From Termitomyces sp. T153 (Eukaryota > Basidiomycota > Agaricomycetes > Agaricales > Lyophyllaceae), in NCBI GenBank assembly GCA_018296165.2, contig JACKQL020000010.1, positions 744,001 through 808,000 of the forward strand: 64,000 nt of DNA, written 5' to 3'. This document shows positions 22,536 through 33,915 of this stretch, one piece after another. The first letter of the stretch is position 1. Each line of letters opens with the position of its first letter. Made by a program: the position numbers and the translations under genes. The notes beneath the pieces were generated by a model. It ran no database searches and was not told where the DNA came from. It saw nothing but the letters and a program-made list of their open reading frames with translations.

Positions 22536-23391
22536 TGATGGAAAATGGCACTGTTTGGTTTTGTTTGTCTTAGTGACTTAACCAAACTGTGTCAACTCAG
22601 CAAGTTCAGAAGCTTGACACACACTTAGAATCACACTGTTATAATGCAATAGTAAATTGATTTAAAACTGATTTAAGTATAATTTTAAAACAACAATTCA
22701 AACAAATAGTTAGGTTCAACTAATCAAATAAAACCTTCAAAACAAAGCTTTATTTGCATTATAGGCCTAAGTAATCCACTTCCTGGAGATTCTGAGCCAC
22801 ATGCCAAATGTTGCTTGACAGTCTCAAAATACCCCCTCCCTTTTATACCACCCTACTCACATATGGACCATGGTACCCTGTGCATGCTTTTGTCATCATT
22901 CCAGCCTCTCATTTGACCAAAGTTGACAATTTTGTTGGCCCAGCATACTTGGCACAGATGTGGCCCCTGTTCCCTCACCCTAACCTTGTTCTCTCCTCTA
23001 GGTCTCATTGAGGGTAGTTTGTGCATCAATTTAAGGGAGGTGGGGGAGGTTATTGAGCTGAAGAGGGTGGGGAGTGACTAGCTTGGTGTTGGTTAAGAAG
23101 TAACCAACCTGAGCTAGCACTGCCACCCATTAAGTGAGCCTTGGCTGACAATATTGATTGATTTTGATCATTGATGTGTTAAGATCTCATTGATTTCTCT
23201 CTAGCTCATGCTGCTGGCTTTTGTTTGTTGGGGTTTGACTAGTACTCAAACTATGGTAAGTACTTCCCTTGGCCTACAGTTTTCAGCCTTTTTTATGCTT
23301 TTTCTCAGCATGATTGGGTATCTTAGGGTAAGTACTTTTTTTCATTATTTTGGCTTTCCCTTCCTTGTAGAAGGTAAGCACTGTTGCAACA
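22536..23391 (-). repeat. Gypsy 3' LTR (left copy)
   Basis: About 856 bp, matching 31514-32392 throughout with substitutions and small indels. The minus strand begins TGTTGCAACAGTGCTTACC. No CpG is left in this copy. Confidence 0.82.
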
Positions 23392-23616
23392 CCTCCACCA
23401 CACCTTACTGACTGCCCTCAGTCAGCATGTCTTAGCATAGATCAATTGAAAATTTTTGCCCTTCTACCTACCTCAAATCTTGGACAATGTGATTTTCCTT
23501 CACTTTTTTGAAAAAAATCTTTCCATGTCTCAGACACTCCTTCACAAAAATTTTGGGCTCAATCTTGTCCCTTCCTCCTTATAAGACCTCATTTTTGTTT
23601 TCCTTCCTTTGCTGCT

Positions 23617-24847
23617 ATGCCTTTCCCAGTTTCTTCATTCCATAAGCTGCCTACCACTCCTCACACAGCTGCTGCTTTGCCAGTGGCCCCTTCTGAGCCC
23701 CTTGACTATGTTGTGCTTGTCAATTGCTCTATCAAGTGGTCAGCTAGTGACATCATCATCACTGTTCTTCACTACCCTGTCTTTGCCAGCACTCTCTTGG
23801 GCCATATCTCTGCTGCAAAAGCTCTCCTAATTGGTGCTGCTGACTGCATTCATTTCATCAGCACAGTCAACTTGGTATGCTTCTCAATACTCTGTCTCTT
23901 CCTGATATCCTAACTCTTACTTTGACCAGGCTTTCACTGATCAAGCTGATTTTCCTTGCATCACTGAGCAATAGGGCCTGTTTGATGCCCTATCTTTCCT
24001 TACTCAGTCCAAAATCCTCAACCAATCTGTTGGAAATACCTCCTGCCAAGGCTTTGCTGATGCAATCATTGTCATTGAAGGCCATCATCATGAAGCTCAC
24101 CAGAAGGAGCTTCAAGAAGTAAGCTTCTTCTCTTCCTTTTCTTACCCTTTTCTCACTTCTGCCAGGCTTTTGACAGCTTTGCTGTCATGCCAAAGACACC
24201 AACATCACCATGATAGGTCTGTCAGCCCCTCATACTTACAAGTGCCAGGCTAATGCAAGTCTCAGCTTTAAAACTTGACTCATTAGCTCATTGCTTGGAC
24301 TTCCAGGCTGATTCTGAGGGCAAGCCCTGTACCAAGAAGATCAAAGTACTCCCTCCAGCCAGTATGTCATTCTTGAGTCTCCCTTTACTAAACACTTGTT
24401 TACTCTTTTACTTTAGCCAGCCACAAGGTGCACAGTGAAGCTGCACTAGCCTTGCTTTCCAGTCAATGCAGCTCTTGATGCCATGGCCCTTGCTGAGGAC
24501 ATCTCATCTGTTTCTTGCACTGACTTACAGAAGTATTGCAATACTATTGATCTGGCTGCCCAGTAACAGCTTTATGCCCTCAACCTCTCACTGCAAACAT
24601 TCAAGCTTATTTCAGCCCGTCTTTTATCTCAACAAAGTCCTGGACCCTTGTGAAGTCAACCAGACCAGCAAACTCTTTACTGAGCTTCAGGTCTCCCCCA
24701 AGGTATATCTCTAATCATGCTTTTCTCCATTTTTATCCTTTTTTTATCTTTTCCTAACTAGAACCTGAGGCCACAGACTCTAATCATAACATTGAGCTCT
24801 CAGATCCTCTTCAGGACATTTCCAGTAGCACTGCTGCCTCCATATAA
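23617..24847 (+). pseudogene. spliced accessory gene carried on the strand opposite Gypsy gag-pol
   Basis: Five exons joined by canonical GT-AG introns: 23617-23874, 23930-24118, 24166-24361, 24417-24702 and 24762-24847. The product begins MPFPVSSFHKLPTTPHTAAA and includes DYVVLVNCSIKWSASDIIIT, ALLIGAADCIHFISTVNLAF, QSKILNQSVGNTSCQGFADA, IEGHHHEAHQKELQEAFDSF, LDSLAHCLDFQADSEGKPCTKK, VNAALDAMALAED, LQKYCNTIDLAAQ and an acidic tail EPEATDSNHNIELSDPLQD ending at TAA. About five in-frame stops and one apparent shift (exon 4) are present, as expected in the CpG-poor block. I recognise no domain. It has no reverse-transcriptase or gag character. Its position, between integrase and the 3' LTR in antisense, recalls the aORFs of some plant Gypsy (Tat) elements, but I infer no homology. 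Confidence 0.65.
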
Positions 24848-25199
24848 AAGACCTCCCCACTGTAGGCACTTTTGTTGCCTTTGTATGTGGTAGATATAGA
24901 TATAATCCCCTTTCCTTTACTGTTGTATACTCTAATATAATGTCCTTTGTCAAAATTTGGGTGTGAGCTTTAAGTCTATTTTATTTTTAAAACATTTTAA
25001 GTTCTCTTTCAAGATTCATTCATTTTCATAATCTTCCAGCTTGGCTTTTTAACTCTTTTTACTAGCTGGGCTCCTCCTGTTCCTCCTGTTCCTTCTTCTG
25101 ATATCATCCCCAACTCTGAATTCAAAGATTTATAAAGCCTTACCAGACCAAAGGTTATATCCTAGTCTCTAGTTCAATTGTCTTTTGTTGTTCCTTCCT

Positions 25200-28100
25200 T
25201 GATTCTTTCAGTTTAGCAGGTGTAATATCAATCCATTCTTCAATCCCTCTTAGTAGGCTGAGTCATTTTCTAGTGTAATAGGGTATGACCCTAAAGGCTG
25301 CAACTCTTTCTTGCCAAACAGTACCATCCATTTCTGCCACCACATAGTTCCCTCCCTAAGTTCTTGTAAGGACTACCATAGGTCCATGGAACCATAGGAG
25401 CATCCTTGCACTAAGTGAACCTAAGTGAACTTTCAGTTATCATATTCTTCACTAGGACTAAGTCCAAGGGTTTAAATTTGAAGTCTTTTATAGAGTATTT
25501 ATGTTCCTCTGCAAACTTCAATGCCCACTTGAGCTTGTCTTTGCCTACTTGCTCTTGCATTTCCTCTACATGCTGAGAGTGTTTTGCCAGAGCCTGAGCC
25601 TGATATCCAATCAATTCCTCTGTAAATAGAGGGCCTTCTGGTAGTTCTACTAATCAGGTGGCTTCTGCCAAATCTAATGGTATGATGGGATGGGCTCCTG
25701 TAATCATGAAGTATGGTGAGCATCCAAATCATTTGCATATAGTTATACAGTCACTCCACATTACATGAAAGAAAAACCAAAACCATTTGGTACAATCCTC
25801 ACAAGCCTTAAACAGAGCTTGCTGGACATCCCAATGTGGCCTTTTAATTCTATGATCAGCTAGAGAGTTGTAAGGTGAAATGGTTATGCCCCTGATCCCA
25901 TACTTCTTTCCTAACCAAGCTGTAACCTGTTTGAATTGTCCTGCATTATCTGTGACAATTTCTGCAATACATCCCCAACAGCAGATTACATCTTCAAACA
26001 ACCATTGTCCAATGGTTTCATGATTCTCCTTTCTCAAAGGTCTGCCTTCCATCCATGAAGACAAAGCACAGCACCCATGAACTATGTATTTACATCCATT
26101 TGAGGCTAGTGTCATGTGCATTGTATCAATATGAATGGTTTGAAATATGGAAGGTATATAGGTAACTGTAGGTTCTCTGTTCACCACTGTCTTCTGATGA
26201 ATTTGACAATTATGACAAGTTCCCACATACCATTGTACATCACTATCCAATCCAGGCCACAGAAACCTTTCCTGAATCAACATCTTGGTTGCATAAGCAC
26301 CTTGATGTCCTAAAGCATCATGTGCAGATTTGAGCATAAACATCCAATAATGGATAATGACTACTAGTCTATGCTTTGCCCCATTGCTATGCTTATACAA
26401 CCATCCTTTCTGGTCAAAGAAGAATTGCCTAGTAAACTTCTTGAACTTTTCTGGCTCACATTCTGGTAGGTTGGTAGGTTCAGTCCCAGGACTTTGTAGC
26501 CAAATTTTAACAAATGGTAACAAATTATTCCAGTCTTCTCCCTCACTTCCCTTTCAATGTGCCATATAAGTTTGTGTGTCTTCTCTACTTTCTTCTTCAC
26601 TTTCTGCAGGCAACAAAGGCATGGTGAGAGATAAGACTGCTACTGGATCCAGTTCATTAGCTTGTAGCTTCCCATTATAGCCTCCCTAAGGGTTTGTTCC
26701 TACAAATGTGCCTGATTTAATTCCTGAGTGAAATCTGACACTTCCTGAGCTACTCCACATAAATACCCTCCTCTAATGTCAATCTCATTCTCAAACTCCT
26801 GGAGCTCTAAAGGCTCCTCCTCTTGCCATCCTGGAACACTATTATCTCTATCAGGGTACTCAAAATTCACTTTAGTTCATCCACTAGTTCTGGATTAACT
26901 GATTGATACTCTTCATCCACTGGCTGTTTTGTTCTTCTAGATAGACTATTTACACTGAAAGTCTTTATAGGAACATGCCTCAAGGTAAAATGATAAAGCA
27001 ACACATCTTCTATCCACCTTATGATAGTAGCATTGGGTCCTACTACTAGGTTACTTAACATCTCCTTCAAATACTTGGCATCAGTTTCCACCACCAACTT
27101 TCTACAGCCAACCAGCCAATATTTGTTAGTTTGCAATGCCCTCATTAGACCATACAACTCTTGTTTTGATTGTAAGAACCTTGCCTTTTGCTCATTTAAA
27201 GTGATTGAGCCTAACTTGGCACAAGTGCATTGTTTTGAATTGGTAGGATATTCTTGGAAAGTCCCAAATTCTACAGCCATCCAAGATGTGTCCACAGACA
27301 ACACCACTGTTCTCTCTGACTCATGATTTATAGATTTCAAAGGAGCACTCTCAGCCAATAGCTTCTTCATCTTTGCCATAGCAGCATGCTGCTCATCTCC
27401 CCATACAAAAGGCACATTGTTCTGGGTTAAAAATTGATGGAGGCTGCTATCTTAGCATAGTCTTTGATGAACATCCTAAAAGTACCACAAGTACCTAAGA
27501 ATGATCTAACCTCTGACTTGTCCCTACAATCTCCCCAGCCCATCACAATTGCAAACCTCTTGGTCTCTAGTTTCTATCCTTTATAGGAACACTTGTGACC
27601 AACTACCACTATCTCATCTGCATAAACTACTGACTTCTTTCCTGAAAAGGTACCTCCTGCATATTTGATTTGTTGGAGTACACAATTGACATTCTGCATG
27701 TGTTCCCATACAAATCTTCTAATACCAGGATTTTCAAGTATCACTTCATATCCACCATCTGGCAACTCATATCAAGTTGGAAGTCCCCTAATTGGCATAT
27801 CATCAATATATGGCCAAGAAACATGGGGAATCTCATCCTTCAAAATGAAAGTAATATCATCATGAAAGATAGGTACAGAGTGAGTCCATCCCATAGGGAA
27901 TGTGACCAATTTTAAAGCACCAAAAGGAGTTTGGAATCTAGTATAATCTCTAGATTTTACATCCAGAACCCTCTCATCATATTCAACATAGAGATCAAAG
28001 ATCCCACTACAAGCACAACCAGCAAAGTGACCAGCCAACTCCTCAGTTGCTGGTGGCAAACCTGAGTGGGCAATTGTCACCTTGTTCAAAGGTTCTAGAC

Positions 28101-31100
28101 TGTGTACTATGCAAAGACTCTCTTCATCTTTCTTTAGCACAGTGAACCATTGAGAACAATATGAGGAATTTGATGGCTCATAGACTCCTGCTTCAATTTT
28201 CTGCTTTATCATTTTACAGATTTTATCACAGAGCCCTAGAGCAATTGGAATATTCTACAATACCCATGGTGTGTGTGGAAATACAGGCATGACCACTGGT
28301 GGAAAATACTTTTTCTTGAGTCTTCCCCTTTGTGAATCATCCCATGCCAAAGCCTCATTCTGCAACATCATTAAATGATGCACTAGCCTCTTCTCTTCTG
28401 GCCACAGAAAATCATCATCATGAGCTTGATCAATGATTTCCTTACACTCTGCAATGTATCTACCAGTTGGTATAAACTCTGGTGGGTGGGTACTCAACTG
28501 TGACATATCTGCTAGAGGATTCATAATAATAGGTCTCTCTATTCTAAACTCCTCAGGAGAGTTTCCCAAGACTGGCTTCACCTTTCTGGCTACTGGTTTG
28601 TATTTACCAAATACTTGGGCTGCCTCCCCCACACCTGCTTCTGACCTCAAGTTCTCCCACTGCTGCAGGAAACCTTTCAACTCCTTAGGAATCTCTGACA
28701 ACTGTCCATTTAAATAAGCAGACAGTGTTTTCTCATCCTTCCCTTCACATCCTTTGCTGGTAGCAAAGGCCTGCAAATATGCATCCCTTAGCCCATCCTT
28801 ACCAAATCCACTGTTTTAGACAGTGTAACTAGTAAGCACTACTTCCCCATTCTCTGTCTCTCCAAAACTCACTGCTATCTCTCCCTGATCATTGACCAGA
28901 TCCTTGAGATTTGAAATTTTGTCTCCTCTCCTCCACTAGGCTCTGTCTTTGACACTTTCCCCCTCTCCATAGTGGGCAAAGCTGTCCTTCTTCCAGTATT
29001 TGGATCCCTGATGGTAATGATAGCACTACCATCCTACAGATTCTGGATATTGCTTTCTGTCAAGGTATCAAATGGTCTGCTCAGCAATACAGTGTAAGCA
29101 GGCTTTTCAAAGATATGGACTTGCAGATACACAGTAAATCCTTCTGCAAAGGTGAATGGAACATTGCAAGCCAAACCCACTGATGCATTTACCTGTTTAT
29201 TTGCACTCTCCATGTGCAACCTTATATCAGGATCCCAAGTCAACCCTACTCTCAAAGCTTCAGCTAAAGCCATGCAGACTATTTGAGATCCACTATCTAA
29301 GATTGTCTCCACTCTTCCTTTGTGGTTAACCACAGGATTCAAGGATCTTAGAACTTGTAGGTCTCTAGCTACATAGACTACAACTGGCTTCTTATCTGGA
29401 GGAATATGTTCTAGGTAGGTAGTAACATAATCCTCATGTACCACTGCTTCTGGAGCAACTCTTGTTGAGTCTCATCAGCAATGAAAAGTAAGTTGCCATT
29501 GGCAAATTATTAACATTGACATGACTTGGTTCCTTCTCTGTCATAACTACCTGTTCCTGGACAGCTACCTTAGGGACTCCAAAGTTGGCAAGCCTAGACC
29601 CTGGGGTTTGCTTGTGAGTTAACTTGTGTACTATGGCATTTCTCAGGTCAGGTGCCACCTCCCATAATTCTCCAGCTGTCAGTGGAACAGCTGTCCCCCA
29701 TATTTTATCTATTGCCTTTTCTATCTCTTTTCTATTCCTAAGGGGAGGGTCTTTTCCTGTGGCCTGCACTGGATTTCTCCTGTCCCCATTGAGAGCTGGT
29801 ACCTTTTCAAAAGATAAGTTAAATTTTGGTTCAACATTATTCTGCACTGGCAGAATTGATTTTGTTCTCCAAGAGTTTTCAGCTGGTCTCTCAGGTGCAT
29901 TAGATCTCCTTGGTAAAGTGGTCTCTCTTCCTGGCACCTTCCTTGAGCCCTCTAAAATCCTTAAAGCTTCAGTTCTCCCATTTTTGCTAGGCTTCTTTCT
30001 ACTTCAGCCAGCTTGTATGACTCATTCTGACTGATCTTTTCCAACAAGTCATCCTTGGTATCATGAGCTGCATTTACATAAGTGGAAAAGACTTGGTTGT
30101 CTGCAGGCTCTTTCTCTGTCCAACCAAAAAGCAAGTTCATGGCCTGGTCATTGAGAGCATTGATTCTATCACAGGGAAACTTGTTTGAACTGTCTTTGGG
30201 CACAGGCATCCTGTTAGGCAGATGAGGCCTTCCTTCTATTACTATGACCCATCCTTTTAGAACATATAACTTCAGATGTTCACACTCAGCAATCCCATGT
30301 CCTGGTTTCCAACAGTAAAAACAATCTGTTCCTGCAGTGGATATAGCCAGAATGGAATGGAGAGCAGGAGCTGCTCCATCTACTCTAACATTATTCCTTG
30401 CAGTCAGAAAGGCTGTTTTCAACTCTGCCTGCTCTGATTGTACTGCCTGGACTTGTTTGCCAATGGCCAAGACAGAATCTTGAAGGTGGGCCAATTTTTC
30501 CTCTGATTCCTCTTCTTTAATCCTCTCTTTTGTACTAACAGTCTCTGTGTCCCCACTGATTATTCTGTCTGAATGCAAAGACTTCCTGCCCACCAGGGCT
30601 GTCACTACTGCTATTACTTCAGAGAGATCATATTGGTCATCCTCATGTATGTTCCTAGCAGCATTTTTGAAATGGCCATACTTGCTTAGAAGTTTGTCCT
30701 CAATGACATCTGCAAAAGTAGGAGTAAAGCACTGCATGAATTTGTTCACTAAAGTACTATTATGGAGCACCTTAGACAGCAGTTTTGCTTCTCCTTTGAA
30801 CTTTCTGATGAAGGAGTGACTTTCAGCCACATTGCTTTGACTTAGTCATGCACATTGCCTAAAAATTCTATCAAGATAGGAAACCTGCCCAACATTGTCT
30901 ACAGCTTCAGGGTATAGATCCTTGAGTTCTTTGACAAAGTCATCCTAAGACTTGCCATCTTCAAAGGAATCAAAAACCCTCCACTCTTTTTTTGTGACTG
31001 CATCCACATACTCCACAATCCTCTTTTCTTCTCTTTAGCAGAAGTGATCCCAGCATGTTTAAACAGAGTCTCCATTTTCTGCAGAAAGCACAAGACTTCA

Positions 31101-31177
31101 CTTGGCTGCATATACACACATTTTGGAGCATGACTGCTTGTAAACAGGGCCATCTTTTCCTTCACAGTTTCACTCAT
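25200..31177 (-). pseudogene. Gypsy gag-pol, decayed
   Basis: Reading on the minus strand: gag from MSETVKEKMALFTS (31,177) with a capsid-like region and a knuckle CFYCWKPGHGIAEC (about 30,300); an aspartic protease with LDSGSQIVCMALAEAL (about 29,290); RT with VYEPSNSSYCSQWFTVLKKD, GIFDLYVEYDER and the catalytic-site YIDD (about 27,800); RNase H with LQSKQELYGLMRAL and VETDAKYL (about 27,150); integrase with an HHCC finger (HDALGHQGAY, CHNCQIHQK) and VTDNAGQFKQVTAWLGKK near 25,920; and a C-terminal domain KPLDLVLVKN to about 25,200. Frames change at several points and stops occur, for example near 30,840-30,900. Long sub-frames survive despite complete CpG loss. Confidence 0.85.
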
Positions 31178-31489
31178 TTTGGTGACAATAGGTAAAGTAA
31201 GTGATGGTATAGTGGTTTGGTTTGAAGGTTGTGAATGTTGTTCTACTTTCTGAAGACAAAATTTTTGTTTTTGTAGTAGAGCTTTTGGGTCAGGAAAATG
31301 ATACTCTGCACCCTTACTATTAGCATGAGTGTTTTGTTTCCTTGCTGGAGAAGTTCTTAAGTTTTTAACCTTTAGTGTAATAACCTTGGGTGAACCTGGC
31401 CAAGAGCCTAGTAAAGCAAAACTAATGATATAGTCTCTGAAATGGACTCCAAGAAAGGAGACCCAAAAATGTGTATTAAAAGTGTAATT

Positions 31490-31512
31490 GAACCCCTTGC
31501 AGTGGGCTCCAG
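31490..31512 (-). other. candidate primer-binding site of the Gypsy element
   Basis: Directly inside the 5' LTR (two bases away) the minus strand reads TGGAGCCCACTGCAAGGGG. It starts with TGG, as a site complementary to a tRNA 3' CCA end should. The plus strand here (TTGAACCCC, then the acceptor-like GTGGGCTCCA) resembles a tRNA T-arm and 3' end. I cannot name the tRNA with confidence because CpG decay may have changed it. Confidence 0.4.
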
Positions 31513-31513
31513 A

Positions 31514-32392
31514 TGATGTGAAATGGCACTATTTGGTTTTATTTGTCTTAATGACTTAACCAAACTGTGTCAACTCAGCAAGTTCAGAGGCTTGACACAC
31601 ACTTAGAATCACACTATTATAATGCAATAGTAGATTGATTTAATATTGATTTAAGTATAAGTTTAAAACAATGGTTCAAACAAATAATTAGGTTCAATTA
31701 ATCAAATAAAACCTTCAAAATGAAGCTTTATTTGCTTTATAGGCCTAAGTAATCCACTCCCTGGGGATTCTGAGCCACATGCCAAACATTACTTGATGGT
31801 CTCAAAATCCCCCCTCCCTTTTATACTGCCCTACTCACACATGGACTATGGTATCCCATGCATGCTTTTGTTGTCATTCCAGCCTCTTGTTTGACCAATG
31901 CTAACAATTTTCATGGCCCAGCATACTTGGCACAGATGTGGCCCTGTTTCCTTTCCTTTTTCCCTCTTTTTACCTTGCTAACCTTGTTCTCTCCTCTAGA
32001 TCCCATTGAGGGTAATTTGTGCATCAATTTGAGGGAGTTAGGGGAGGTTATTGAGCCAAAGAGGGTGGGGAGCAACCAGCTTGGCATTGATTAAGAAGTA
32101 ACTGACCCAAGCTAGCACTGCCACCCATTAAGCAAGCCTTGGCTGTCAGTATTGATTGATTTTAATTATTGACATGTCAAGATCTCATTGATTACTCTCT
32201 AGCTTGTGCTGCTGGCTTTTGTTCATTGGAGTTTTACTGGTACTTGAACTACAGTAAGTACTTCCTTTGGCCTACAGTTTTTAGCCTTTTTTATATTTAC
32301 ATTTTTCAGCATGATTGGGTATATTAGAGTAAGTACTTTTTTCCATATTTTTGGCTTTCCCTTCCTTGTAGAAAGTAAGCACCATTGCAACA
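31514..32392 (-). repeat. Gypsy 5' LTR (right copy)
   Basis: About 879 bp, pairing with 22536-23391. The plus strand begins TGATGTGAAATGGCAC and ends GTAAGCACCATTGCAACA. It is followed by CCAT and then DUF6535 intron and exon sequence. Confidence 0.82.
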
Positions 32393-33915
32393 CCATGCTC
32401 ACAGCTATTTGATGAAAATGAACAGGCATATACTGCAATTGTTCCTGGCAGCACCAAAACTCATGCACTAATTTGCCAGTTTTGCTTTCAAGGGCTTATA
32501 AAGTGGAAACTTGGTGACATCATTGAAAGTCTCCCAATCATTCTGCATTGCTCATTTGCCATTTTTCTTGTTGAACTTGCTCTCTATGTCATCATCCCCA
32601 ATATGTTGGGTCATTTCTGCCATCACAGTGCTGACATTTCATTTCTCTTCTACTTTGTGACCTCAATGCTTCCAGCTTTGGACATTGTCTGTCCCTATAG
32701 CATCTCCTTCATATTCTTTTTATTTCAACCATTGCTTTTTCCTTTTCATGCTACAAGATATGGACTCTTGTGCTTTTGGGCATACACTGACTCAGAAATC
32801 AATCCTGGTGCCATGGCCAGAGATGTCTAGAAAGTCTTTAAAATTAGGAGAGCACAGTGAAGTATTTGATGGCTACTCTTCCCTGATTGTATTTTGTGAA
32901 GTTACCCTTGCTTGTGCCTCACTAGATTGAGTACTCAACCTCAACTACTCATCCACCCATTCAGTCAAAGGAGCTGTCTTTGCAGGTACCTGTGGCTTGT
33001 TGGATGAACTACATCAAGCCAAGGAAGGCTCTCAAGCCTGGAAGGACAAACTCTACTTCAATTACATGATCTCAAGCTCAAGATACAATCTTTTTCTCCC
33101 TGCAGTTGGACATTCCTTATCCCAATTGTCAATATAATTTCAACATCTGTTGCAGAGGACAAAATTGAAAAGAGTACACATAACAGACTTCTTGTAAGTC
33201 TCATGGAGCTTTCCCAGTTTAAATCCTTGTTGGACATCACAACTTTAGAGAACTGGTGGGCAGACATTGAACACCAAATGTTGGCAGCTTATAGCAAGGC
33301 AATTACTTGCAATTTGGTTCCATTTCATGTAAAGAGCAATCCATTCTTGAGTGCTTGTGCAGAAGAAGGAGATGCAGAATACATTTAAAATTTAGCAGAT
33401 CAGGGAATGGATCTTTGTCAACACCATGACAAAGGCATGGTTTTGCATTATGCTGTCTTGTCTGGCAATCTGAGTAGTGTTGTGGCTCTTGTTGAACAAG
33501 CACCAGCTCTGATATCTATTTGAGGATGTTGGCAGCACTATGTCTCAGCAATAGCACTTGACTTTGCAATTTGCTATGGCTGTAACAAACCTGATGTGAT
33601 AACATACCTTCTGAATCATGGTGCCAATCCTTCCTTGATTACACTTCATTATCTTGGAATGCCAACATTCTGGAGTTCTCCAGATGTGAGATTATATCTG
33701 GGAAAGTTTAAAGTTTTGCTGGATTGTGGATGGAAAACAACTGCCAAAGATGCAGATGGGAGGATAGCTATATTGATATTGCACACAGCCTTCAAGATCC
33801 TGATGCCTTTGTTGAGCACTTGGAACATTATCAAACTATTAGGTCCTGGCCATATGATTATCCAGCACCATCTTCAAGTCTCACTCCAGATGAAGAGGCA
33901 GCATTTATATTTCTA

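Larger units (their letters stand above)
22304..32392 (-). mobile_element. Gypsy-type LTR retrotransposon, minus orientation, with extra opposite-strand gene
   Basis: A 10.1-kb insertion in DUF6535 copy 1. On the minus strand it starts TGTTGCAATGGTGC (from 32392) and ends CCATTTTCCATCA (22304), giving TG...CA ends. The flanking CCAT (22300-22303 and 32393-32396) is a likely 4-bp target duplication; the joined site (GCTCCATGCTCACAG) aligns with GCCTCGTATTCACAG in the intact paralogue intron. Gag, protease, RT, RNase H and integrase follow in Gypsy order on the minus strand (31,177 to about 25,200). Between integrase and the 3' LTR lies a spliced reading frame on the plus strand. The left end carries an extra 230 bp of LTR plus leader sequence. 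Confidence 0.85.
16785..33915 (+). pseudogene. DUF6535-ankyrin gene, copy 1, split by two retrotransposons
   Basis: Three gene pieces are collinear with the intact copy at 42069-44177. Piece 1 (16785-16877) encodes MPDLLHTSNPKTFG to YDYTKIYSPD. Piece 2 (21821-22303) resumes with DKPREEAKENAHIWNIYL, an intron, then TTFVAQSSQSL, EDNQLLRAG up to the QWI region. Piece 3 (32393-33915) holds the end of an intron, QAYTAIVPGSTKTHALI, the hydrophobic helices, and ankyrin-like repeats (NPFLSACAEEGDAEYI, VLHYAVLSGNLSSVVALVEQ, VITYLLNHGANPS). A Copia element sits between pieces 1 and 2 and a Gypsy element between 2 and 3. Pieces 2 and 3 carry many stops and frameshifts, largely consistent with CpG decay. 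DUF6535 proteins are basidiomycete membrane proteins of unknown role. Confidence 0.88.
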
